Position numbers and translations under genes: made by a program | NCBI RefSeq assembly: GCF_944388875.1 | Contig: NZ_CALXKQ010000026.1 | Span: 1-38,105 of the forward strand | Source: an uncultured Brachyspira sp. | GTDB taxonomy: Bacteria > Spirochaetota > Brachyspiria > Brachyspirales > Brachyspiraceae | Length of the DNA: 38,105 nucleotides | Direction of reading: 5' to 3' | Part shown: one piece after another, positions 18,779 through 25,854 of the stretch | How positions within the stretch are numbered: position 1 is the stretch's first letter | Layout: each line of letters begins with the position of its first letter | The notes under the pieces: generated by a model | Databases searched by the model: none | What the model was told of the DNA's origin: nothing | The model's input: the letters and a program-made list of their open reading frames with translations, nothing else

Positions 18779-19576
18779 TCACCAAACGGCTATATAAGCA
18801 CCTTTAAAATCTTTATTATAAATATTTTTAACCTCTTCTGACTGATAAGCCTTAACTATTTTTTTATATATTTCATTATCCTTATCTTCTGTTCTTGCAG
18901 CTATTATATTAATATAATTTTTGTCAGCATAATTTGAAGGATTATCTTTAAATATTGAGTCCTCATCAGGATTAAGACCAAAATTCAAAGCAAAATTGCA
19001 GTTAATAACAGCACAGGCAACATCAGGAAGCAGACTATATATGCTTCCAGCATCAACTTCAACAATTTCAATATTCAAAGGATTTTCTGATATATCTATT
19101 AACTCTGGATTTGCAATGCTTTTATCCTTAAGTTTTATCAAACCAGCAGACTCTAATACCTTTAAAGCTCTTCCTCCGTTTGAAGGATCATTAGGTATTG
19201 CAATTTTATCTCCTTCTTTAATCTCATTAATATTAGTAATATTTTGAGAATATATATTCATAGCAGCTAAGCATGTATCAGCTATAGCGGTTAATTTGTA
19301 GCCTTTAGTTTCTACCTCATTATTAAAAAAAGCATAATGCTGAAAATTATTTAAATCTATTTCCCCATCATTTAAAGCCTGATTAGGAAGCAGATAATCA
19401 GCAAAAGATATTAATTCTATTTGTATATTTTCATTTGAAACCTGACTCATAACCTCTTCCCAAATAACCCTATCAGATTCTCCAATATACCCTACTTTCA
19501 CAATATTTGTATTTTTGCCGCTGTTTGAACAAGAAAACAAAAATATAAAACTAAGAAATAAAATAATTTTTTTCAT
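18779..19576 (-). CDS. metQ: MetQ/NlpA family substrate-binding lipoprotein (paralog 4)
   Basis: 265 residues with signal MKKIILFLSFIFLFSC and Cys16. The conserved ALNDGEIDLNNFQHYAFF, IPNDPSNGGRALKVLESAGLI and DVACAVINCNFALNFGLNP are intact, so it should be a working methionine-type binding protein anchored to the periplasmic face. It is the first of the four metQ genes and follows the dehydrogenase gene by 26 bases. The ribosome site is weak (GGGATG), so translation may depend on coupling to the gene before it. Confidence 0.9.
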   Translation of the reverse strand: MKKIILFLSFIFLFSCSNSGKNTNIVKVGYIGESDRVIWEEVMSQVSNENIQIELISFADYLLPNQALNDGEIDLNNFQHYAFFNNEVETKGYKLTAIADTCLAAMNIYSQNITNINEIKEGDKIAIPNDPSNGGRALKVLESAGLIKLKDKSIANPELIDISENPLNIEIVEVDAGSIYSLLPDVACAVINCNFALNFGLNPDEDSIFKDNPSNYADKNYINIIAARTEDKDNEIYKKIVKAYQSEEVKNIYNKDFKGAYIAVW

Positions 19577-19602
19577 AATAAGAACATCCCAATAATATTA
19601 AA

Positions 19603-20559
19603 TTACATTTTCAAAGCCAATTCATAATTCTTTTTCATAACAGCACAGGATTCATCAAATAATTTTTTCTCATCATCATTCATTTTAAGCTCTATTATCT
19701 CTTCAACCCCATTATTTCCTAAAACAGCAGGTACTGAAGCATAAACATCATTTTGTCCGTATTCTCCATTTAAATATACTGAAACAGGCAAAACTCTATG
19801 CTCATCGCAAAGTATAGCACGTGCAACTTCAGCCAAAGAAGCTCCTATCCCAAACTCTGTAGAACCTTTTCCTCCTAATACATCCCATCCGCCTCTTCTT
19901 CCTTTCGCAGCAAGTTCATTTAAATCTAATTTAGAATATTTTTCATTCTCTTTCATAAGCTCAAATAAAGGCTTTCCTGCTATAGTTACTGTTGACCAAG
20001 CTACCATCTGACTTTCTCCATGCTCTCCCAAAGAATAAGCATATATAGACCTTTGATCCACATTAATAGCCTCAGATATTGCTCTTCTTAATCTGGCAGA
20101 ATCTAATGTTGTACTTGTAGATATTATTCTTTTTGCATCATAATTTAATTTGTTTTGAAGATAATGAGTAATAACATCAGCTGGATTTGATATATTAATT
20201 ATTATACCATTAAATTTAGTTTTTTTAATATTATCGATAACATCCTTCATAACTTCTATAGTAGCACCCAAAGTATCCATTCTAGTTTGATTCATATTAG
20301 GCAATGGTCCTGCACATACCACCATTATATCAGCATCATCTATATCACTGTAGTTTCCAGATTTTACCTCTACTCTATGAGGAAGATAAACAGAAGCATC
20401 AAAAATATCCAAAGCCTGAGAAAATGCTTTTTTTGTGTCTATATCAATATAAACTATCTCTTCTGCCAAACCCTGAGAGGCTAAAGCATATCCTGCATGA
20501 GAACCAACATGTCCTGCTCCTATTAATACTACTTTTCTTCTTTTTATTGAATTATTCAT
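19603..20559 (-). CDS. L-2-hydroxyacid dehydrogenase of the lactate/malate dehydrogenase family
   Basis: A 318-residue NAD-dependent dehydrogenase. The NAD site GAGHVG with Asp in VYIDID, the catalytic pair Asp/Arg in LDSARLR and the proton donor His in GEHGESQ are all present, with Arg109 in NQTRMD. At the specificity position (102 in dogfish LDH numbering) I read Asn in PLPNMNQTR, not Gln (lactate) or Arg (malate). The substrate is therefore probably a different 2-oxo acid, as in L-2-hydroxyisocaproate dehydrogenase. Lying between metI and metQ genes and cotranscribed with an aminotransferase, it could reduce the 2-oxo acid made from imported methionine. AAGGAAAC precedes the ATG. Confidence 0.85.
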   Translation of the reverse strand: MNNSIKRRKVVLIGAGHVGSHAGYALASQGLAEEIVYIDIDTKKAFSQALDIFDASVYLPHRVEVKSGNYSDIDDADIMVVCAGPLPNMNQTRMDTLGATIEVMKDVIDNIKKTKFNGIIINISNPADVITHYLQNKLNYDAKRIISTSTTLDSARLRRAISEAINVDQRSIYAYSLGEHGESQMVAWSTVTIAGKPLFELMKENEKYSKLDLNELAAKGRRGGWDVLGGKGSTEFGIGASLAEVARAILCDEHRVLPVSVYLNGEYGQNDVYASVPAVLGNNGVEEIIELKMNDDEKKLFDESCAVMKKNYELALKM

Positions 20560-20590
20560 AATTAGTTTCCTTTACCATATTTTTTATCTA

Positions 20591-21271
20591 TTAATGTGTA
20601 GCCTTTTTTACTACAAGGTTTCCAATAGCCTGTATTATACCAACCAATATAACAAGAAGTATTACAGATACATATATAATATCTAATTTGTTTCTATAAT
20701 ATCCAGATTGTATAGCATAAGTACCAAGTCCGCCTGCACCTACAGCACCAGCCATAGCAGTAAGTCCTATTAAACTGATAGCAGTTATTGTAGTTCCCCT
20801 AGCTATAGGAGCTATACTCTCTTTTAAATATACCCTAAATATTATACCTATAGGGGATGAACCCATAGATTGTGCTGCTTCCACCAATCCGTAATTAACC
20901 TCAGACAATGCACTTTCAATCTGCCTTGCAAAAAATGGCACTGTACCAAATATTAACGGTATAATAGCTCCTTTCACTCCTATTGCAGTACCCATTATAA
21001 ACCTTGTAAGAGGAACCAACATAGCAAGCAAAATAATAAATGGTATTGCCCTAAAGAAGTTAATTACCTTGCTTAAAACTTCATACACCAGCAAATTTTC
21101 CATTATTCCGAATCTTTTTGTTACTATTAATAATACTCCCAAAAAACCGCCTATAAAAAACGATATTATACCCGAATAAAAAAGCATAATAAATGTCTGT
21201 ATTATACTTTGATAAAGTCTTGGCAAATCAGCCATTACATTAGGCATTAATTTATTTAGTATTTCCAGCAT
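20591..21271 (-). CDS. metI: Methionine ABC transporter permease
   Basis: A 226-residue inner membrane permease with five to six hydrophobic segments, the usual MetI size. The coupling loop motif EAAQSMGSSPIGIIFRVYLKESI (the EAA motif) that contacts MetN is clear near residues 130-152, and AISLIGLTAMAGAVGAGGLG is typical of MetI. It forms the channel for methionine uptake. It overlaps the end of metN by 20 bases, with GAGGT eight bases before the ATG, so expression should be coupled. Confidence 0.94.
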   Translation of the reverse strand: MLEILNKLMPNVMADLPRLYQSIIQTFIMLFYSGIISFFIGGFLGVLLIVTKRFGIMENLLVYEVLSKVINFFRAIPFIILLAMLVPLTRFIMGTAIGVKGAIIPLIFGTVPFFARQIESALSEVNYGLVEAAQSMGSSPIGIIFRVYLKESIAPIARGTTITAISLIGLTAMAGAVGAGGLGTYAIQSGYYRNKLDIIYVSVILLVILVGIIQAIGNLVVKKATH

Positions 21272-22304
21272 CAGATATCACCTCTATATCAACATTTTGT
21301 TCTTTTAAAAAATCTATAGCTTTTGTTATTCCGCCTTTATCTCTTTCATGCATTATAACAACAAGTCCCCCAATAAGACTATTATCTATAAGTTCAATAT
21401 CACCGAATATTATATTAGCATCCACATTGAATTCTCTTGAAACACGGGATACTAAAGCCTCAGCAACACTTTCCTTTTTATACTTAAGTCTTACTATACA
21501 CTCTCCGTTTCTTAATTTTGTTATATTATTTCCCTCTTCAACAAGGGTATAAATTTTAGATATATTTGAAGTAGTATCTATAAACTCCTGTGTTATTTTA
21601 TTTTTAGGGTTTGAAAATACTTCAAATATGTCGCCTTCTTCTATTAAATTCCCCTTATTCATAACAGCAACTCTATTACAAAGCTCTTTAACAACGTTCA
21701 TCTCATGTGTTATTACAACTATAGTAATTCCCAAATTTTCATTCAGCTTTTTTAAAAGCTTCAAAATAGAAGAAGTTGTCTGAGGATCCAAAGCACTTGT
21801 AGCTTCATCGCATAAAAGTATCTGAGGATCATTAGCCAATGCCCTTGCAATAGCAACTCTCTGTTTTTGTCCGCCGCTTAATTGAGATGGATAAACATAA
21901 GCCTTATCTTTTATATCAACTAATTCTAAAAGAGATATAACTTTCTTCTCTATTTCTTCATTTGAAAGACCTCTGTATCTTAAAGGATAAGCAACATTTT
22001 TAAATACTGTTCTTGAAGCAAATAAATTGAACTGCTGAAATATCATTCCTATTTTTTTTCTCTTTTGTCTTAATTCTTTTTGCGGCAATGATGTCAGCTC
22101 TACACCATCTAAATAAACTTTACCTGATGTAGGTCTTTCTAATAAATTTATGCATCTTACAAGAGTGGATTTGCCGGCCCCTGAAAAGCCTATTATTCCA
22201 TATATCTCTCCTTTGCCTATTTTAAGAGATACATCATTAACAGCATTAAGCTGCTTATTTTTAGCAGTTTTAAATACCTTATTCACATTCTCTAAAACTA
22301 TCAT
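21252..22304 (-). CDS. metN: Methionine ABC transporter ATP-binding protein
   Basis: A 350-residue ATPase, full length for MetN. Walker A GFSGAGKST at about 39-47, signature LSGGQKQRVAIARAL near 142, Walker B ILLCDEAT and the switch His in VITHEMNVV are present. From about 265 a NIL domain follows (VRLKYKKESVAEALVSRVSREFNV), which in other MetN proteins binds methionine and blocks transport when the cell is replete. It is the first structural gene of the operon. AGGAT lies 6 bases before the ATG. A terminator and a Met/Cys-rich leader ORF lie upstream (22385-22520), so transcription into it should be attenuated. Confidence 0.96.
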   Translation of the reverse strand: MIVLENVNKVFKTAKNKQLNAVNDVSLKIGKGEIYGIIGFSGAGKSTLVRCINLLERPTSGKVYLDGVELTSLPQKELRQKRKKIGMIFQQFNLFASRTVFKNVAYPLRYRGLSNEEIEKKVISLLELVDIKDKAYVYPSQLSGGQKQRVAIARALANDPQILLCDEATSALDPQTTSSILKLLKKLNENLGITIVVITHEMNVVKELCNRVAVMNKGNLIEEGDIFEVFSNPKNKITQEFIDTTSNISKIYTLVEEGNNITKLRNGECIVRLKYKKESVAEALVSRVSREFNVDANIIFGDIELIDNSLIGGLVVIMHERDKGGITKAIDFLKEQNVDIEVISDAGNTK

Positions 22305-22384
22305 TAACTATCCTAATACATTTTTCAATAAAAACTATATTCACACATTATTATATATATAAAAATATATCTGTAAACTATAAA

Positions 22385-22418
22385 TTTAAAATAAAAAAGC
22401 CGCCAATACTTGACGGCT
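22385..22418 (-). terminator. Attenuator terminator before metN
   Basis: On the minus strand AGCCGTC (22418-22412) pairs with GGCGGCT (22404-22398), with one G-U pair, around AAGTATT. TTTTTTATTTT follows. It lies 24 bases after the stop codon of the leader ORF and about 80 bases before metN, the place expected of a leader attenuator. Confidence 0.85.
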
Positions 22419-22459
22419 GGAAATTACAAAATAAAAAATAAATTATACCCTACAGCCGT
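22413..22459 (-). promoter_or_regulatory. Antiterminator pairing in the met leader
   Basis: ACGGCTG (22459-22453), inside the last codons of the leader ORF, is fully complementary to CAGCCGT (22419-22413), which is also the ascending arm of the terminator. The two structures exclude each other. A ribosome that reaches the leader stop would cover the first segment and let the terminator form; one stalled earlier would leave it free. Confidence 0.75.
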
Positions 22460-22520
22460 ATCCATCACACATCATAGTCATTTGCATTGAATTGCAGCAC
22501 ATATAATTTAAAACAATCAT
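22443..22520 (-). CDS. Met/Cys-rich leader peptide of the metNI operon
   Basis: A 25-codon ORF reading MIVLNY, then MCCNSMQMTMMC, then DGYGCRV and TAA. Six codons are Met (1, 7, 12, 14, 16, 17) and four Cys (8, 9, 18, 23), far above normal use, and they precede the antiterminator segment at codons 21-23. A GTGAG sequence lies 5 bases before the ATG at 22520; codon 7 is an alternative start. A promoter ends about 35 bases upstream. In known leader peptides (trp, his, thr, ilv) runs of regulatory codons stall the ribosome when the charged tRNA is scarce. Here the signal would be Met and/or Cys. No SAM riboswitch or T-box is visible. I know of no described example in spirochaetes. Confidence 0.72.
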   Translation of the reverse strand: MIVLNYMCCNSMQMTMMCDGYGCRV

Positions 22521-22561
22521 TAATCTCACTTATAAAATCCTAAAACCTTTAATTGTATTCA

Positions 22562-22589
22562 ATGATACACTATTATAAATAATTGTCAA
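22562..22589 (-). promoter_or_regulatory. Promoter of the metNI operon leader
   Basis: On the minus strand TTGACA (22589-22584), a 16-base spacer and TATCAT (22567-22562). The predicted transcription start at about 22555 gives a 35-base leader before the leader ORF. The -35 box is a perfect match. Confidence 0.65.
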
Positions 22590-22815
22590 TATTAATTAAA
22601 AAATATTTTCTTAAGGGGTATAAGTTTCTAGATATTTTTCAATATAAAAAATTAAAAGCTAAAAAATATTTTAATCTAATAAGCATCAATATACACTTTT
22701 TTATTATTAGCTTAAAAATATAATACTACATGAACTAATGTAACAGAATATACACATGTTTTTATAATAATCATAGCTTGTTTTTAAATCAATTATAAAT
22801 ATTTTATAATTTTTA

Positions 22816-23246
22816 TTAACGCACGGTAAAAAAAATTAATAATATAATAAAATTTGAATTGAAATAGATTTATATTTTTCATTCTACTCTGCGTGCGGTG
22901 AATAAAGCTAAAATTTAAATAACGCTTGGGCGGGCAGTTAAAATAACAGAATAAAATAAAAAAGAAAATAACATTAAAAAAACAAAAATAATTGAAAATC
23001 TAAAGGGTGGGAGAATGTAAGTAAATTAAAAAATAATTACATACCCCGCCCTTTATTCTTTTTTACTAAATTAGAAATCTTTATTTTAATTATATTTAAT
23101 ATGTATATATAAATTTAACACCCGCCCAAGTTTTGGTTAGATTTTCAAATTTTCATTAACGCACGGTTAATAAAGTTTGTTAATATAAAAAAATTTGAAT
23201 TGCAAATAGATTTATATTTTTAATTATATTCTGCGTGCGTTAATTG
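22816..23246. repeat. Modular intergenic repeat, locus B (340-bp period)
   Basis: Box order: TTAACGCACGGT (22816-22827), CTGCGTGCGGT (22889), GCTTGGGCGGG (about 22924), CTAAAGGGTGGGAGAATGTAAG (about 23001), TACATACCCCGCCCTTT (about 23039), CACCCGCCCAAG (23119-23130), TTAACGCACGGTT (23156) and CTGCGTGCG (23231). The first box recurs 340 bases on, matching the period at locus A. The pair AAAGGGTGGG...CCCCGCCCTTT forms a hairpin. The rest of 22600-22815 shows nothing I can name. Confidence 0.88.
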
Positions 23247-23330
23247 AATCAAATGCATCTAATACATCTTGTTATAAATAATAATTATTATATAATAAAT
23301 ATTATTAATAATATAAAGGATTTTACTATT

Positions 23331-23708
23331 ATGAATAAAAAAATAATAATACTTTTTTCAATTATATTTTCTTTTTTTGTATTAAGCTGCAATAATTCAA
23401 GCGATGCCTACACATCTGCAAGCCAAATTCCTGAAGAGGTAAAAGAAAGCAGAGGATTAAGTAATTATATAGGTGATTGGAATGTTAAATTTGCAAATAA
23501 TGATAGCTTTGTAATTAAAATAAACTCAGAAGATGATATAGTATATAATAATTTAAAAGTTTCATCTATAAAAGATTTGGGAAATGATAATTATAAGATT
23601 ACTATAGAAGCTGACAAGGTATTTTCTTCTGTATTAAAATTTAAGTCCAATAAAGACGGCACTATTGAAGATGATAATAGTGGTATTGGGATTATATCAA
23701 AAAAATAA
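23331..23708 (+). CDS. Small lipoprotein (paralog a)
   Basis: About 125 residues. The signal MNKKIIILFSIIFSFFVLSC places the lipidated Cys at 20. I start at 23331, with AAAGGA upstream; the longer reading frame from 23244 adds a stretch made of repeat DNA. The mature part contains YIGDWNVKFANNDSF, IKDLGNDNYKITIE and LKFKSNKDGTI, and looks like a small beta-rich domain. It is paralogous to the next gene (GTWDVVL; IKDLGSDKYSMDV; LTFSSKNSGTI). The family is not recognised. It begins just after repeat locus B, which probably holds or adjoins its promoter. Confidence 0.75.
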   Translation: MNKKIIILFSIIFSFFVLSCNNSSDAYTSASQIPEEVKESRGLSNYIGDWNVKFANNDSFVIKINSEDDIVYNNLKVSSIKDLGNDNYKITIEADKVFSSVLKFKSNKDGTIEDDNSGIGIISKK

Positions 23709-23768
23709 TATGCTAATTTTTATTTTTTGTTATATTTAGTAAACATATATTTAATAAGGAAAATGAGT

Positions 23769-24146
23769 ATGTATAAAAAAATAATAACAATGATTTCAAT
23801 TTTGTTTATATTAAGCTTAATTACATTAGGCTGCAGTGGTAAGAATAATTCAACTAGCCCTATTTCAAAAAATGAAGGTATAAAGAAACATGCTGGAACT
23901 TGGGATGTTGTATTAACTGATGAACCTGATTATGGATATAGTATTCTTATAGGTACAGACGGAAGCGTAGTTTTAATGGATTATAATGCTTATGCTTATA
24001 ATATAAAAGATTTAGGCAGCGATAAATATTCAATGGATGTGTTTTCTGGTACATATTTTACTATAACTCTTACATTTTCATCTAAAAATAGCGGAACTAT
24101 ATCAGATAGTTTGCTTGGAGAAGGAACTATAACCAAAAGAAATTAA
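23769..24146 (+). CDS. Small lipoprotein (paralog b)
   Basis: About 126 residues with signal MYKKIITMISILFILSLITLGC and Cys22. AAGGA lies eight bases before the ATG at 23769; the upstream in-frame ATG at 23763 is too close to it. The mature chain (HAGTWDVVLTDEPDYGYSIL, GTDGSVVLMDYNAY, IKDLGSDKYSMDV, GTISDSLLGEGTI) aligns over most of its length with paralog a, so the pair arose by tandem duplication and then diverged. Function unknown; probably an outer or inner membrane-anchored small domain. Confidence 0.75.
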   Translation: MYKKIITMISILFILSLITLGCSGKNNSTSPISKNEGIKKHAGTWDVVLTDEPDYGYSILIGTDGSVVLMDYNAYAYNIKDLGSDKYSMDVFSGTYFTITLTFSSKNSGTISDSLLGEGTITKRN

Positions 24147-24148
24147 TA

Positions 24149-24202
24149 ATTAAAACTGCTGGCTTATGATATTCTGATATTATAATCCAGCGATTTTAAT
24201 TA
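24149..24202. terminator. Bidirectional terminator between convergent genes
   Basis: AATTAAAA-CT-GCTGG (24149-24163) pairs with CCAGC-GA-TTTTAATT (24188-24202) with one symmetric internal loop. It overlaps the last bases of the membrane protein gene at 24196 and follows the lipoprotein stop by three bases. Confidence 0.65.
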
Positions 24203-24990
24203 TTTTCTTCTTCTTCGTCTTCATCATCTTCTTCAATTTGAGCATTATTGACGAAATCCCTGTTTAGAAAAAATAGAGCTATTATAATTTTAAAATAAGT
24301 ATCAAATATATATAGAGATATTGAAGATAAGAAATAGTATAGTATACCTTCTTTTGTATCTATAGGTGCTGATGGAAAAGTTATTAAAAATACAATTTTA
24401 AACATGAATATAAAAGAAAGTATGAATAGTGCTTTAAAGAAATTATATTTAACTAAATTGTATGAATATTTTAAGGCATCTATCCCCCAAGTATGTCTTA
24501 AAGCACAAATATTTTGAATAAACATAAATAATACTGCCAATATTATAGCTGGTATTATGAAGAATGCCAAACCAAAAAATATTAGAATACTGAATATAAA
24601 TAGTGTAGCTAATGTTGGAATAATTAATTTAAAACTCTTAATAATAGCCCAAGAGGCTGTTTTTCTTTTTCTATAAATTAATCCTTCTACAAGAAGTGAT
24701 ATTGCAATCACAGATATAGTATCTAAAATAATAGATAAAGCAGTATTTATATAAAAGCCTGCATTAACTTCATTTTTGAACCAATTAACAAGTCCTTCTA
24801 TAGTCTGTACTTTATTAGGATCAAATACGGCAGGTGGGAAATGTATAGTAGTTAATATTAAAGGCATACCGCATATAAGTCCTACTATAATAAAATTAAT
24901 GAAATTGACTCTAAAAAGCGAAAAAGAAATTGTGAATATGTCTAATGTTTCTAAATCATTTTTCTCTAATCTTCTTCTTAATGAAAACAT
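24196..24990 (-). CDS. Integral membrane protein with acidic tail
   Basis: A 264-residue protein with about six membrane segments (near residues 33-50, 78-100, 120-150, 150-165, 185-205 and 225-245). It has a basic start MFSLRRRLEKND and ends EEDDEDEEEENN. The pattern recalls the DUF975/YciC-like group of membrane proteins of unknown role, but I am not sure of the family. AAGGAAG lies before the ATG. It stands 57 bases after the restriction endonuclease gene reading the same way is passed (25048), so it might be cotranscribed with it, although no functional link is evident. Confidence 0.7.
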   Translation of the reverse strand: MFSLRRRLEKNDLETLDIFTISFSLFRVNFINFIIVGLICGMPLILTTIHFPPAVFDPNKVQTIEGLVNWFKNEVNAGFYINTALSIILDTISVIAISLLVEGLIYRKRKTASWAIIKSFKLIIPTLATLFIFSILIFFGLAFFIIPAIILAVLFMFIQNICALRHTWGIDALKYSYNLVKYNFFKALFILSFIFMFKIVFLITFPSAPIDTKEGILYYFLSSISLYIFDTYFKIIIALFFLNRDFVNNAQIEEDDEDEEEENN

Positions 24991-25047
24991 AAACTTCCTT
25001 ATAAAATTAAAATGTACTTTTTATTATCGTATATATATAATTAATTA

Positions 25048-25854
25048 TTATTTTATACTCATAACTTTTTTATATAAATTATCAAACATTTCTATCACTT
25101 CTTTACTTTCTGATAATTTTTGTAAATAATTATCCACATCATCATATCTTATTGATAAAAACTCATCAAAAAACTGTTTGCCTCTTCGTATATTTGTATT
25201 TTCTGGTATATAAATATTTCCTTTCATTCTTTTATTATTAAAAAAGAATAGTATAGGTACAATTTCTTTTGTTTTAAGCTCATTTATAAGATAGGCAAAA
25301 GTTTTTATAAATTTTCTATTTATATCAACAAATTTACCTGTGTCATGATCATCATTATATTTAATTTCAAGATAATAAATAATATTAGTTTCTTTATCTT
25401 CAAAAAGCAAATCTATATCATGTTTAAATGAATTATTTATATTTTCTTTATTATTTTTTATATCATTTATAATTTCTTTTTGCAATTTTTTAAATATAGC
25501 CTCTAGCTGTTTATCAGTATTTGAAGCAGTTTGACATCTGGTTATATAATTATCTATTCTAGCTTCATTTGACTTGGAAATAGAAAACTTATTGCTTTTT
25601 TTGCCGCTATATTTATCTATAATTTTATATTTTTTTTCATTTGATATAATTATTTTCATAAGCTCTTCAATAAAATTACCAAATTGTATATTCATACTTT
25701 GAAGTAAGCCTCCGAATATTCTATATCTTTTTGGTATAAAATGTATTTTAACATTATGTTTTTCATTTAATTCAATTATTTTATTATCTGAAGCAGAATA
25801 ATTTATAATATTATATACAGCCTGATTTATGATATTTTTTATATTATCATTCAT
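25048..25854 (-). CDS. Type II restriction endonuclease, HinfI/TdeIII-like
   Basis: About 268 residues. A PD-(D/E)xK nuclease core is visible: HDIDLLFEDKETNIIYYLEIKYN supplies Asp and the ExK pair around residues 150-172. RIFGGLLQSMNIQFGNFIEELM near residue 50 is the most family-like stretch and recalls TdeIII/HinfI-type enzymes, from memory. I place the start at 25854 (MNDNIKN), because GGAG lies six bases before it; the alternative TTG overlaps that site. It overlaps the methylase gene by 8 bases (ATGAATGA), so it is made after its protecting methylase. The recognition site is inferred from the methylase as GANTC. Confidence 0.78.
   Translation of the reverse strand: MNDNIKNIINQAVYNIINYSASDNKIIELNEKHNVKIHFIPKRYRIFGGLLQSMNIQFGNFIEELMKIIISNEKKYKIIDKYSGKKSNKFSISKSNEARIDNYITRCQTASNTDKQLEAIFKKLQKEIINDIKNNKENINNSFKHDIDLLFEDKETNIIYYLEIKYNDDHDTGKFVDINRKFIKTFAYLINELKTKEIVPILFFFNNKRMKGNIYIPENTNIRRGKQFFDEFLSIRYDDVDNYLQKLSESKEVIEMFDNLYKKVMSIK

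Noticed and set aside
22305-22600. SAM riboswitch or T-box upstream of metN
   Set aside because: No S-box core, kink-turn pattern or T-box sequence is visible. The leader ORF with competing hairpins explains the terminator better.
23244-23330. N-terminal extension of the lipoprotein at 23331
   Set aside because: The extension is translated repeat DNA, has no ribosome site and would bury the signal peptide; AAAGGA supports 23331.
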